The notes: a model not told the origin generated them from the letters alone. Counted from the stretch's first letter, positions 25,569 to 34,995 are shown. The stretch is 64,000 nucleotides of DNA from Pontibacter litorisediminis (GCF_029360645.1 NZ_JARDUA010000001.1:372001-436000), one strand, 5' to 3'. Translations and numbers: made by a program.

Positions 25569-27758
25569 TTAGTGACGGAACAGCAGTTCGCGGTACTTTA
25601 CCAGCGGCCAGTCCTCGTCGTCCACCATTAGCTCCAGCTTGTCTACGGCGTAGCGGATAGGCTCAAAATAACTTAGCACCTGCTCGTTATACATGATGGC
25701 ACGCTCACGGGCATCCTCTTCTTTATTGGCCACCTTGCGGGCATTTACCATGTCGCGCACATTTTTCTGGATAGAGGTGATGTGGTTTGACATTTTCTTG
25801 ATGCCTTCAACGGTGGTCTGGCTATACTCATCCTCCAGACCTAGCTCTTTCAGGCCGCGTACGTTCTGGATCAGCTTGTTCTGATAGTCTATTGCCGTCG
25901 GGATAACGTGGTTCATGGCCAGGTCGCCCATGATGCGCGACTCGATCTGAATTTTCTTCACATACTCCTCCAGCAGGATTTCGTGGCGGGCCTCCAGTTC
26001 CACCTCAGTAAAGATGCCGTGCTTGATGAATACCTCTTTTACCGCTTCGCTGGCATACACATCCAGGGCACGCGGGGTAGATTTAATATTAGAAAGGCCG
26101 CGACGGGCTGCTTCCTCCTCCCACTCCTGCGAGTATCCATTGCCCTCAAAGCGAATAGCCTTGGAAGCCGCCACATACTCACGCAGAATCTGAATGATGG
26201 CCAGTTCTTTCTTCATGCCAGACTCGATCAGCTCATCCACAGACTTGCGGAACTCCAGCAGTTGATCCGCCACAATAGTGTTTAGCACCGTCATCGGAGA
26301 AGATGAATTTGCTGTAGAACCAACCGCCCGGAACTCGAACTTATTGCCCGTAAAAGCAAACGGAGAAGTACGGTTGCGGTCAGTGTTGTCGCGTAATACC
26401 TCTGGGATGCGGTCGATGCCCAGCTTCAGGTACATGTTGTCGCCTTTCTCTATAGGCACTTTGGAGGTGCGCTCAAACTCATCCAGCACCGCCGTTAGTT
26501 GCTGCCCGATAAACACCGACATAATAGCCGGAGGAGCCTCGTTGGCGCCCAGGCGGTGGTCGTTGCTGGCAGAGGCAATGCTGGCACGCAGCAGGTCGGC
26601 GTGGGTATAAACCGCTTTAATGGTGTTGATGAAGAAAGTCAGGAACTGCAGGTTCTCCTTCGGCTTCTTACCCGGACTCAACAGGTTTACACCTGTATTG
26701 GTGCTCATGGCCCAGTTGTTATGCTTTCCGCTGCCATTTACACCCTTGAATGGTTTTTCATGCAGCAGCACCTTAAAATTATGGCGCTCGGCCACGCGGT
26801 CCATGATGTCCATCAACAGCTGGTTGTGGTCCACGGCCAGGTTGGCATCCTCAAAGGTAGGGGCGCACTCAAACTGGTTTGGGGCCACCTCGTTGTGGCG
26901 TGTTCTCAGCGGAATGCCCAGGCGCAGCGCCGTTTTCTCGAAATCCACCATAAAGGCATGCACCCGGCTCGGGATGCTGCCGAAGTAGTGGTCTTCCAGC
27001 TGCTGCCCTTTGGCCGGGGAGTGGCCAAACACGGTACGGCCGGAGATCACCAGGTCAGGGCGCGCCTCATACAGGGCTTTGTCTACCAGGAAATACTCCT
27101 GCTCGATGCCCAGTGTGGTATTCACTTTCGTTACATCTTTATCAAAGAACTGGCAAACCGGTACAGCCGCATCGTTCAGGAGCTTGAGCGACTTCAGAAG
27201 AGGTGTTTTATAGTCGAGCGCCTCACCGGTATAAGACACAAATATAGTTGGGATACAAAGGGTGCGGGTTCCGGCGTTTTCAATCAGGAAGGCCGGAGAA
27301 GACGGGTCCCAGGCGCTATAGCCGCGGGCTTCAAACGTGTTGCGGATACCGCCGCTCGGGAAAGAGGAAGCATCCGGCTCCTGCTGCACCAGTGCGCTGC
27401 CCTTAAAGCTTTCAATCGCTTCCCCATCGCCGGATAGATCAAAGAAGGAGTCGTGTTTCTCGGCAGTGGAGCCTGTAAGGGGCTGGAACCAGTGCGTATA
27501 ATGCGTGGCCCCTTTGCTCATGGCCCAGGTTTTCATAGCGGCGGCTACAGCGTCTGCCAGGTCGCGGTCTACTTTCTCACCGGCCTCGATTGTGCGCTGC
27601 AGGCGCTTGTAGTTTTCGTTAGACATGGTGGAGCGAAGCGCGGCGTTGCCAAACACGTTCTCTCCAAAATAGTCTGAAATGATGTGGGAAGGCAGCACCA
27701 CCTCTCCGGGTTTGTGCTGGCTTGCCTGCTCCAGCGCTTTGAATCTAAGAATTGCCAT
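25569..27758 (-). CDS. glnN: Glutamine synthetase, class III
   Basis: 729 residues from ATG 27758 (MAILRFKALEQASQ), the usual size of GSIII; the upstream frame to 27824 is AT-rich leader. Class III marks are the N-terminal VLPSHIISDYFGENVFG, the glutamate and ammonia-site region TRHNEVAPNQFECAPTFEDANLAVDHNQL (about 297-325), LLHEKPFKGVNGSGKHNNWAMSTNTGVNLL (ATP and substrate site) and ANEAPPAIMSVFIG. It makes glutamine from glutamate, ammonia and ATP as a dodecamer with a fold permuted relative to GSI. No PII or amt gene is adjacent. The -7 box TATATTTG lies 34 nt upstream. Confidence 0.97.
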   Translation of the reverse strand: MAILRFKALEQASQHKPGEVVLPSHIISDYFGENVFGNAALRSTMSNENYKRLQRTIEAGEKVDRDLADAVAAAMKTWAMSKGATHYTHWFQPLTGSTAEKHDSFFDLSGDGEAIESFKGSALVQQEPDASSFPSGGIRNTFEARGYSAWDPSSPAFLIENAGTRTLCIPTIFVSYTGEALDYKTPLLKSLKLLNDAAVPVCQFFDKDVTKVNTTLGIEQEYFLVDKALYEARPDLVISGRTVFGHSPAKGQQLEDHYFGSIPSRVHAFMVDFEKTALRLGIPLRTRHNEVAPNQFECAPTFEDANLAVDHNQLLMDIMDRVAERHNFKVLLHEKPFKGVNGSGKHNNWAMSTNTGVNLLSPGKKPKENLQFLTFFINTIKAVYTHADLLRASIASASNDHRLGANEAPPAIMSVFIGQQLTAVLDEFERTSKVPIEKGDNMYLKLGIDRIPEVLRDNTDRNRTSPFAFTGNKFEFRAVGSTANSSSPMTVLNTIVADQLLEFRKSVDELIESGMKKELAIIQILREYVAASKAIRFEGNGYSQEWEEEAARRGLSNIKSTPRALDVYASEAVKEVFIKHGIFTEVELEARHEILLEEYVKKIQIESRIMGDLAMNHVIPTAIDYQNKLIQNVRGLKELGLEDEYSQTTVEGIKKMSNHITSIQKNVRDMVNARKVANKEEDARERAIMYNEQVLSYFEPIRYAVDKLELMVDDEDWPLVKYRELLFRH

Positions 27759-27791
27759 GGGGGTTATCGGGTTAGGATTGAATAACAGCAG

Positions 27792-27799
27792 CAAATATA
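27792..27799 (-). promoter_or_regulatory. -7 element TATATTTG of glnN
   Basis: Read on the minus strand, TATATTTG matches TAnnTTTG exactly. The predicted leader is about 30 nt. Confidence 0.6.
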
Positions 27800-27980
27800 T
27801 GCATAAATGATAAAACCTAAACACACCCCCTTAAAAAATAGGGGGTGTAACGAGGAAATTTATCCATTCTTAACAAGACCCCTCAATTTGCAATACCCCT
27901 TTTAAGAGTTGGCTACCTCAAACTATGGAACCCCCTTCCTGAAGCGCACCCTACTCTGAAGAAGCAGAAACTAACTCTTT

Positions 27981-28021
27981 CCATAAACTGTTATGGAGGG
28001 CTGACATATACTTTATATTTG
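27981..28021 (+). promoter_or_regulatory. Promoter with palindrome in the -33 region of the LTA-synthase-like gene
   Basis: CCATAA-actg-TTATGG (27981-27996) is a perfect 6-bp inverted repeat 18 nt before the -7 box TATATTTG (28014-28021). The box is followed by CGCC and the GTG start at 28026, so the mRNA is predicted to be leaderless. The palindrome overlaps the -33 position and could be an operator. Confidence 0.55.
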
Positions 28022-28025
28022 CGCC

Positions 28026-29867
28026 GTGAAAAACCGCGTCCTTTATCAACCCTTATACTTCCTGTTCTGGATACTATACTTTATAGTCGCCAGGGCCATT
28101 TTCCTGGTGTACCACCTCGACAGAAGCTCGGAACTCGCCTCCTCAGATGTTCTCCATACCTTTGCCTATGGACTGCGGCTCGATGCCTCTTTTGCGGCTT
28201 ACATCAGCATACTGCCGTTCCTGCTGCTGCTCGTTTCCGCTTTGTGGCAGCGCTTACCAGTAATCAAAATCATCCGCTACTATACTATTGCGCTGCTCGT
28301 GCTCTTATCTACCCTGCTCAGTGTGGATTTGGAACTGTACAGCCACTGGGGATTCCGGTTAGATGCCTCTCCCCTGCAGTACCTCAACTCGCCTGCCGAA
28401 ATGGCTGCCTCTGCCGCCACTGCGCCTGTCTTTATACTTTCATTGGTAACGCTGGCGGTCTCGGCTATCTTTATACTGCTGTACCGCCGTTTCTTTGATC
28501 TGGCCACGTATAAGCTGCGGCTGAACAAGTGGTTGATGGCAGGAGCATCCCTGCTGTTTGCCGCTTTGCTGGTGCTGCCGCTGCGCGGGGGCTGGCAACA
28601 GATCCCGATCAACCAGAGCGTGGTATACTTTTCAGACAAGCCTTTTGCCAACCATGCTGGCTTAAACATGCCCTGGAACCTGATGCACGCCCTGCTGAAG
28701 TATGAAAAGTCGGCCAGCAACCCCTATCACTATATGCCAGAGGAGGAGGCTGCGGAAATGGTGCAGGCGCTTTATGCTGCCACTGAGCCAGACTCAGCCG
28801 CAAACCTGCTGCGGGTGCAGAAGCCGAATGTGCTCTTCATTATCCTGGAGAGTTATACCGCTAAGTTCGTGGAAAGCCTGGGTGGCGAGAAAGGCATCAC
28901 GCCCAACCTCGATAAACTGGCCGCCGAGGGTGTAAACTTCACCAGCATCTACGCCGCCGGTGAGCGCAGCGAAAAGGGCATGGTGGCGCTGCTAAGCGGC
29001 TACCCCGTACAGACCACCACCTCTATCATCAAATACCCGCAGAAAACAGAGAAACTGCCCCAGCTAAGCCAGGTGTTTGAGGCCCAGGGTTACAGCACCA
29101 GCTACTACTACGGTGGCGAGCTAGAGTTTGCCAACATCAAGTCTTACCTCCGCAACGGTGGCTACGACAGGTTGATCGACAAGTATGATTTCGACCCGAG
29201 CTCTTATAACTCGAAGTGGGGCGCACACGACCATGTGTTGTTTGAGCGGGTGCAGCAGGACCTGAAAAAAGAAAAACAGCCCTTTTTTACCACGGTTTAT
29301 ACCCTGAGCAGCCACGAACCCTTCGAGATCCCGATACCGGCGAAGTTCCCCGGCACCGATGAGGAAGCCTTGTTCCGCAACAGTGTGTACTATACTGACT
29401 GGGCTTTGGGCAAGTTTATAGAGGAGGCAAAGCAGCAGGACTGGTGGCAAAACACTATTGTGGTATTGGCCGCTGACCACGGTCACCGCCTCCCTGGCAA
29501 CGACCCAAATCATGCCCCGGCAAAGTTCAGGATGCCTTTTGTACTTACAGGCGGGGCCTTGGCCAAAGGAGGCGTAACAGTAGAGGGTATCGGCAGCCAG
29601 ACCGATATTGCCGGCACACTCCTGGCACAGCTGCAGCTGCCGCACCAGCAGTTCTCGTGGAGCCGCAATTTGCTGGCCCCAAGCTCCTCTCCTTTCGCGT
29701 TTTATGTATACAACGATGGCTTTGGCTATATCACCCCAAAAGGTACCCTGGTATATGACAACGTGGCCAAACAACCTGTTATCAGGGAAGAAGGCGTAAC
29801 AGAGGAGCAGCTGAAGGCAGGGCAAGCTTACATGCAGGCCTCTTTCGAAGACTTTGTAAGGAAATAG
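28026..29867 (+). CDS. LTA-synthase-like sulfatase-superfamily membrane enzyme
   Basis: 613 residues. Five TM helices fill about 1-190, then a periplasmic alkaline-phosphatase-fold domain from about 265: KPNVLFIILESYTAKFVE (metal Glu and the catalytic Thr of the LTA synthase motif), AAGERSEKGMVALLSGYP, YYYGGELEFANIKSYL, WGAHDHVLFERV and VVLAADHGHRLPG (metal D/H). LTA synthase-type enzymes transfer phosphoglycerol or phosphoethanolamine. A Gram-negative has no lipoteichoic acid, so the likely job is headgroup decoration of an envelope glycan or lipid. GTG 28026 is the start: it gives an immediate basic N-terminus and first TM and abuts the promoter. Confidence 0.9.
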   Translation: MKNRVLYQPLYFLFWILYFIVARAIFLVYHLDRSSELASSDVLHTFAYGLRLDASFAAYISILPFLLLLVSALWQRLPVIKIIRYYTIALLVLLSTLLSVDLELYSHWGFRLDASPLQYLNSPAEMAASAATAPVFILSLVTLAVSAIFILLYRRFFDLATYKLRLNKWLMAGASLLFAALLVLPLRGGWQQIPINQSVVYFSDKPFANHAGLNMPWNLMHALLKYEKSASNPYHYMPEEEAAEMVQALYAATEPDSAANLLRVQKPNVLFIILESYTAKFVESLGGEKGITPNLDKLAAEGVNFTSIYAAGERSEKGMVALLSGYPVQTTTSIIKYPQKTEKLPQLSQVFEAQGYSTSYYYGGELEFANIKSYLRNGGYDRLIDKYDFDPSSYNSKWGAHDHVLFERVQQDLKKEKQPFFTTVYTLSSHEPFEIPIPAKFPGTDEEALFRNSVYYTDWALGKFIEEAKQQDWWQNTIVVLAADHGHRLPGNDPNHAPAKFRMPFVLTGGALAKGGVTVEGIGSQTDIAGTLLAQLQLPHQQFSWSRNLLAPSSSPFAFYVYNDGFGYITPKGTLVYDNVAKQPVIREEGVTEEQLKAGQAYMQASFEDFVRK

Positions 29868-30073
29868 TAGTGATTCAGGTGTATGAAAATGACTTATTAA
29901 AAAGCGTGTCAAAGTCCTTGCATAGTCATCAGGCACTGATGTACAATAAGCCTTTCACTGTACTGCTTTCATCAGTGTAACCCCGCTACTACTTTCATTA
30001 TCAAGCCTTAAGCATCTTTACATTCTCCTGCATCTTCCAATCTTCAAACCCGAACTTCTCCAAAATTATTTTG

Positions 30074-30081
30074 TACCTTTG
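30074..30081 (+). promoter_or_regulatory. -7 element TACCTTTG of mtaB
   Basis: Exact TAnnTTTG match 10 nt before ATG 30092, which leaves a leader of only a few nt. The 206-bp gap before it (29868-30073) has AT-rich simple words and no gene. Confidence 0.6.
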
Positions 30082-30091
30082 CCCCCTGATT

Positions 30092-31411
30092 ATGAAGAAA
30101 GTAGCTTTTTATACCTTAGGATGTAAGCTTAACTACTCTGAAACCAGCACCATTGGCCGTATTTTCCAGGAGCGGGGGTTTGAGAAGGTAGAGTTTACTG
30201 AAAAACCGGACATCTACATTATCAATACCTGCTCGGTTACCGATAATGCCGACAAGAAGTGCCGTAAGATCGTGAAGGAGGCGCAGAAGCACTCTCCGAA
30301 TGCTTTTATCGCCATACTTGGTTGCTATGCCCAGCTGAAGCCGAAAGAAATATCCGAGATCCCGGGTGTGGACGCCGTACTGGGTGCTGCCGAGAAATTT
30401 CAGTTGGTAGATATACTGGAGACCTTTGAAAAGAAGGACAAGGCGGAAATCTACGCCAGCCCTATATCAGAGGCAAACACCTTCCACAACTCCTACTCTT
30501 TCGGCGACCGCACCCGCACGTTCCTGAAGGTACAGGATGGCTGCGACTATTCCTGCACCTTCTGCACCATTCCCCTGGCCCGCGGCAACAGCCGCTCCGA
30601 CAGCATTGCCAATGTAGTGCGATCTGCCAATGAGATCGCCGAATCAGGCGTGAAGGAGATTGTGCTGACTGGCGTAAACACCGGCGACTTCGGCCTGCAG
30701 GACGGCGAGCGTGTAGAAACCTTCTTTGGGCTGGTACAGGAGCTGGATAAAGTGGAACGAATCGAGCGCTTCCGCATCTCCTCTATCGAGCCCAACCTGC
30801 TGAAAGACGAGATTATTGAATTTGTGGCCGGCAGCCAGCGCTTTATGCCGCACTTCCACGTGCCGCTGCAATCTGGCTCTAACAAGATTCTGAAGCTGAT
30901 GCGCCGCCGCTACCTGCGCGAGCTGTACGCAGACCGCGTGGCCAAGATAAAAGCGCTGATGCCGCACTGCTGCATTGGGGTGGATGTGATTGTGGGATTC
31001 CCGGGCGAGACGGAAGAAGACTTCCTGGAGACGTATAACTTCATTAACGGATTGGACGTGAGTTACCTGCACGTGTTCCCTTACTCGGAGCGCGAGAACA
31101 CGCTAGCTCCCGAGATGGAAGGCAAGGTAAGTATAAAAGACCGCAACCGCCGCGCCGACATGCTCCGCATCCTGTCTGAAAAGAAAAAGCGCCACTTCTA
31201 TGAGCAGAACATTGGCCGTGAGTTTACGGTGCTGTTTGAGGATGACGTGAAAGACGGGCAGATGGAAGGCTGGACGGAGAATTACGTGCGCGTGGTGGCC
31301 AAGTATGATCCGGTACTGGTAAACGAGCTGAAGCACGTACGCCTCACGCAGATCGACGCCCAGGGACTGATGGAAGCAGAGGAAACTTTCCAGGAGGTGC
31401 TCAAGCATTAG
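30092..31411 (+). CDS. mtaB: tRNA (N6-L-threonylcarbamoyladenosine(37)-C2)-methylthiotransferase
   Basis: 439 residues from ATG 30092 (MKKVAFYTLGCKLNYSET); the frame extends to 30071 but the promoter lies inside that extension. The N-terminal UPF0004 domain binds the second 4Fe-4S cluster (C11, a Cys in INTCSVTDNADKKCR and one in LGCYAQ). The radical SAM motif is GCDYSCTFCTIP (C151, C155, C158). A TRAM-like C-terminal domain closes it. It converts t6A37 to ms2t6A37 in ANN-decoding tRNAs. YTLGCKLN and the overall length distinguish MtaB from MiaB, which is separately present at 43678. Confidence 0.96.
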   Translation: MKKVAFYTLGCKLNYSETSTIGRIFQERGFEKVEFTEKPDIYIINTCSVTDNADKKCRKIVKEAQKHSPNAFIAILGCYAQLKPKEISEIPGVDAVLGAAEKFQLVDILETFEKKDKAEIYASPISEANTFHNSYSFGDRTRTFLKVQDGCDYSCTFCTIPLARGNSRSDSIANVVRSANEIAESGVKEIVLTGVNTGDFGLQDGERVETFFGLVQELDKVERIERFRISSIEPNLLKDEIIEFVAGSQRFMPHFHVPLQSGSNKILKLMRRRYLRELYADRVAKIKALMPHCCIGVDVIVGFPGETEEDFLETYNFINGLDVSYLHVFPYSERENTLAPEMEGKVSIKDRNRRADMLRILSEKKKRHFYEQNIGREFTVLFEDDVKDGQMEGWTENYVRVVAKYDPVLVNELKHVRLTQIDAQGLMEAEETFQEVLKH

Positions 31412-31479
31412 GATTTTGCCTGAGAAATACTTTATATTTAAGCTGCGAAATCTTCCAACAAAACAAATTAAGATAAAGC

Positions 31480-32100
31480 GTGAAAGTTTTAAAAATGACA
31501 TTAGGTTTGGCTGCCGCCTCTGCCATGATGGTAGCCTGCAACCAAAAGGGTGGCGAAACCACTGCCGCCTCTTCCAACACTGAGATTGCTGCTGGCAAGC
31601 CGGACATCGTGTATGTGAACTCAGACTCCCTGCTGGCCAACTACGAATATTTTAAGGATGTGCGTGACCGCCTGCAGAAAAAAGCAGAGCAGAAAGAGAA
31701 AGACCTGCGCACACAAGCGGAGTCTTTCCAGAAAGAAGTACAGCGTTTCCAGCAGAATGCCGCTACCATGTCGCAGCAGCAGGCGCAGGCCACTGAGCAG
31801 CGTCTGATGCAAAAGCAGCAGCAACTGCAGGCCCTGCAGCAGAGCTCTGGCAATGAGCTGATGAGCGAGGAATCGGAAGAGATGAAGAAGATCTACGACC
31901 GCGTGGAGGAGTACCTGAAGCAGCTGAGCAACGAGGAAGGTTACAAAATGGTGCTGACGTACCAGCGTGGCAACAGCGCTATCCTGTACGGCGACTCAAC
32001 GTTAGACATTACCACTAGCGTAGTATCTGCCCTGAACAAAAACTATGAGTCTGAGAAAGCCGAGGCTGGCAAGAAAAAAGAAGAGGAAAAGAAGAAGTAA
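31480..32100 (+). CDS. OmpH/Skp-family periplasmic chaperone-like lipoprotein
   Basis: 206 residues from GTG 31480. The signal sequence ends in a lipobox (SAMMVAC, Cys about 22), so it is a lipoprotein, unlike classical Skp. The OmpH core follows: IVYVNSDSLLANYEYFKDVRDRLQKKAEQ (about 47-75), long glutamine-rich helices (about 75-135), YLKQLSNEEGYKMVLTYQRGNSAILYGDSTLDITTSVVSALNK (about 145-190) and a Lys/Glu tail. Skp holds unfolded outer membrane proteins as a trimer. It follows mtaB by 68 bp, and the leader has TATATTTA at 31433-31440. Confidence 0.9.
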   Translation: MKVLKMTLGLAAASAMMVACNQKGGETTAASSNTEIAAGKPDIVYVNSDSLLANYEYFKDVRDRLQKKAEQKEKDLRTQAESFQKEVQRFQQNAATMSQQQAQATEQRLMQKQQQLQALQQSSGNELMSEESEEMKKIYDRVEEYLKQLSNEEGYKMVLTYQRGNSAILYGDSTLDITTSVVSALNKNYESEKAEAGKKKEEEKKK

Positions 32101-32120
32101 ACTTCTGACAAGTATAAAAC

Positions 32121-32154
32121 AAAAAGCCTGCAGCATTCGAGCTGCAGGCTTTTT
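32121..32154. terminator. Bidirectional terminator between convergent genes
   Basis: AAAAAGCCTGCAGC (32121-32134) pairs perfectly with GCTGCAGGCTTTTT (32141-32154), with T runs on both strands. It serves the Skp-like gene (+) and the ABC permease gene (-). Confidence 0.92.
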
Positions 32155-32176
32155 GTTTTATAGTATAGTTAAACCG

Positions 32177-33421
32177 CTACTCATACCGCAGCGATTCTAT
32201 CGGATCGAGTTTAGAGGCTTTGTAGGCCGGGTAGTAACCCGACACCACCCCCACCAGCACACAGATTGTAAGGCCGGTGATGATCCAGAACCACGGTACA
32301 AAGAAACCGCCTCCCTCCGCAATCAAGGTGGCAATGCCATTCCCCATCAAGATGCCAAGCAGTATGCCTACTAACCCGCCAAGCAAGCAGATCACGATTG
32401 CCTCGATCAGGAACTGCTGGCGGATCTGAAACGAGGTAGCGCCCATGGCTTTCCGCACACCAATCTCGCGCGTGCGCTCGTTCACGGACACCATCATGAT
32501 GTTCATCAGGCCCACAGAGGCACCCAGCAGTGTAATAAAGCCGATCACGCCTCCCCCCAGCTTCAGGTAGCCTGAGATCTCGTCCAGGCTTTGCACCAGC
32601 GAGTCGGAGCGGCGAATCTCAAAAGAGTCTTCCTGCCCTAAAGGGTCCTGGCGGATGCTGCGCATCTTACCGGTAGCCTCTCCCATAACGTAGTTCAGCT
32701 CATCGGCCCTGTAAATGGCCGTTTTAATATCGTAATTTAGCTCTGAATTACCGTTGCGCGGTATTTGACGCCCGGTTTCCAGCGGTATCAGAATGCGCCT
32801 GTCGCTACTGCCGCCCATGCTGCTGCCCCGCTTCTCCATCTGCCCCACAATCTTGAACCGTCGGCCCAGAAACGTGATGTAGCCCCCCAGGGGATCCTTG
32901 TTCTTGAAAAGAGTACTCGAAATCTCATCCCCTACAATGGCTACATTGGCGCCTTGCTCCTGCTCAAAGGAAGAGAAGTCGCGGCCATTGGCCAGGTTTA
33001 GGTTGTTGTTGAGCATGTAGTTTTCGTCCACCCCTACCACGCTGATGTTAGGGTTCGTTTTCTCTGTCTCGCTCTTTACCACCGTAGCCCCTGAAACGAA
33101 GGCAGAAAGGCTGACGCGGGCCTCGTCCTCCATCAGGCTCTTGTACTGCATGGCCTGCTCGTAGGAAATAGTGGGGTATACTTTATCTGCCCGCCCGCCC
33201 TGGCTGCCGCGGTTGTCCATGCCTTTCCGGCGGATGTCAAAGGAGTTGGCGCCGAGGTTGGAGAAGGTCTGCGTGAGAGACTGCTTCATGCCATCCACCG
33301 CCGTCAGGATACCCACCAACGACATGATGCCGATAGAGATGATCAAACCGGTAAGTATGGTGCGGAGCAAATTGCTTTGAATGGCTCGCAGGCCCTCTAA
33401 AATATTTTCGAGTAGGTTCAT
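32177..33421 (-). CDS. MacB/FtsX-type ABC transporter permease
   Basis: 414 residues with the four-TM MacB layout. TM1 is near 20-42 ([18 protein letters not shown]), a large periplasmic domain spans about 45-285 (Mac[43 protein letters not shown]), and three TMs follow ([83 protein letters not shown]). The coupling motif [14 protein letters not shown] is typical. No ATPase gene is adjacent, so the partner is encoded elsewhere. Export of a peptide, lipoprotein or drug is likely but unspecified. Confidence 0.93.
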   Translation of the reverse strand: MNLLENILEGLRAIQSNLLRTILTGLIISIGIMSLVGILTAVDGMKQSLTQTFSNLGANSFDIRRKGMDNRGSQGGRADKVYPTISYEQAMQYKSLMEDEARVSLSAFVSGATVVKSETEKTNPNISVVGVDENYMLNNNLNLANGRDFSSFEQEQGANVAIVGDEISSTLFKNKDPLGGYITFLGRRFKIVGQMEKRGSSMGGSSDRRILIPLETGRQIPRNGNSELNYDIKTAIYRADELNYVMGEATGKMRSIRQDPLGQEDSFEIRRSDSLVQSLDEISGYLKLGGGVIGFITLLGASVGLMNIMMVSVNERTREIGVRKAMGATSFQIRQQFLIEAIVICLLGGLVGILLGILMGNGIATLIAEGGGFFVPWFWIITGLTICVLVGVVSGYYPAYKASKLDPIESLRYE

Positions 33422-33554
33422 CGGTTGAAAAGATGTGCGCTTTTGTTATCTTTTACGTTAAGTATAAAAATCGGCACGCTGCTTCTAAGATAGTCGCATT
33501 TTCTGAAAAAAGAACCACTTTTATACAGTTGATTACTTTTTAAAGACAAATCAG

Positions 33555-34820
33555 ATGTTTTTCCGTACCACCGCTCTTGTACTCTGTTTCCTTGCTTTAT
33601 ACTTGCCGGCCCTGGCGAGCACGATTTTGGTTCCGATGGACGAATCGCAGAAGGACCACCTAAAGTCTTATGGCATTGCCTATTGGGTGCTGGAGCAGAA
33701 TGTGCCGGTGGATTGGCTCCTGAACTACCGCGGCGGGAGCTTTGCCTTTAACCACATGCCCCAACTGGAGAATGAGCTGATCGTGCGGGGTGTAAGCTAT
33801 ACGGTTATCTCAGATGCCCAGTACAACAGCATCCTGACCGAGATCGGCAACCCGGAGGCGAACATGGACATCATGAAGCTGGAGAAAGTGCCGAAGGTGG
33901 CGGTGTACTCCCCCAAATCCAAAATGCCTTGGGATGACGCCGTAACGCTGGTGCTGACCTATGCGGAGATCCCTTATGATGTGATCTATGACAAGGAGAT
34001 TATACAGGAGGCCTTGCCAAAGTATGACTGGCTGCACCTGCACCACGAAGATTTTACCGGGCAGTACGGCAAGTTCTACGCCAGCTACCGCCATTACCCC
34101 TGGTACCAGGAGCAGCAGCGCGAGTCGGAGGAGTCTGCCGCTGAGCTGGGTTTTCAGAAAGTGTCCCAGCTGAAGCTGGCGGTAGTAAACAAGATAAAGG
34201 ATTTCACGGCCGGAGGCGGCTTTTTGTTTGCCATGTGCTCTGCCACCGACACCTACGACATTGCCCTGGCTGCAGAGGGAGTAGACATTGTGGAGGCAAT
34301 GTTTGATGGCGATGCCGCCGACCCTAATGCGCAGGAAAAGCTGGATTTCAGCAAAACCTTTGCCTTTCAGGATTTCAGGATCTCACGCAACCCCCTGGAG
34401 TATGAGTACTCCAATATCGACATGCAGCCGCAGGAGCGCCCTGTAACCGAAGCCAACGATTACTTCCAGTTATTCACTTTTTCCGCTAAGTGGGATCCTA
34501 TCCCGACGATGCTGACGCAAAACCACGTGAAAACCATCAAGGGCTTCATGGGCCAGACCACGGCGTTCCGCAAAGGTTTGGTGAAGCCGGAGGTAGTGGT
34601 AATGGGCGAGAATAAAGAGCTGGGTGAAATTCGCTACATGCACGGTACCTACGCGCGCGGCACCTGGACCTTCTACGGCGGCCACGACCCGGAAGACTAC
34701 CAGCACCTGGTGGGCGAAGACCCCACTGACCTGGCGCTGCACCCGAACTCACCCGGTTACCGCCTTATCCTAAACAACATCCTCTTCCCGGCTGCCAAAA
34801 AGAAAAAGCAGAAAACTTGA
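33555..34820 (+). CDS. Secreted protein of the Bacteroidota family usually named 'asparagine synthetase B' (name not supported)
   Basis: 421 residues with a signal peptide (about 1-21, ending ALA-S). The body begins ILVPMDESQKDHLKSYGIAYWVL and NYRGGSF, and I recall this N-terminus carrying the name asparagine synthetase B in related genomes. It has neither an N-terminal Cys nucleophile glutaminase domain nor the PP-loop synthetase motif (SGGLDS) and it is exported. What is seen resembles a class I glutamine-amidotransferase-like fold: DWLHLHHEDFTGQYGKFYASY (about 157-177) and a nucleophile-elbow-like GGGFLFAMCSATDTYD (about 218-233). A basic KKKKQK tail closes it. The function is unknown. It is convergent with miaE. 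Confidence 0.85.
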   Translation: MFFRTTALVLCFLALYLPALASTILVPMDESQKDHLKSYGIAYWVLEQNVPVDWLLNYRGGSFAFNHMPQLENELIVRGVSYTVISDAQYNSILTEIGNPEANMDIMKLEKVPKVAVYSPKSKMPWDDAVTLVLTYAEIPYDVIYDKEIIQEALPKYDWLHLHHEDFTGQYGKFYASYRHYPWYQEQQRESEESAAELGFQKVSQLKLAVVNKIKDFTAGGGFLFAMCSATDTYDIALAAEGVDIVEAMFDGDAADPNAQEKLDFSKTFAFQDFRISRNPLEYEYSNIDMQPQERPVTEANDYFQLFTFSAKWDPIPTMLTQNHVKTIKGFMGQTTAFRKGLVKPEVVVMGENKELGEIRYMHGTYARGTWTFYGGHDPEDYQHLVGEDPTDLALHPNSPGYRLILNNILFPAAKKKKQKT

Positions 34821-34831
34821 TTTTCGTTATT

Positions 34832-34992
34832 CGTTGCTGGTTGTTCGTTATTCGGGTGCGGGTGGTAGACAGTCTTTAGAAGCTTAGCTCACTCTACTAC
34901 GTTGATCGTTTAACTATGTGCCAATGCTTGAGCAAGAGAAGATACCTAATTCCTGTAGAGGACTAATAGCTAATAACGAACAACCAGCTACG
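34832..34992. repeat. Long inverted repeat between convergent genes
   Basis: CGTTGCTGGTTGTTCGTTATT (34832-34852) is the reverse complement of 34972-34992 with one mismatch, 119 bp apart. Both arms are built from the degenerate word GTTATTCGTTGTTCG. It could fold into a hairpin that ends transcription of both flanking genes. Confidence 0.75.
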
Positions 34993-34995
34993 AAA

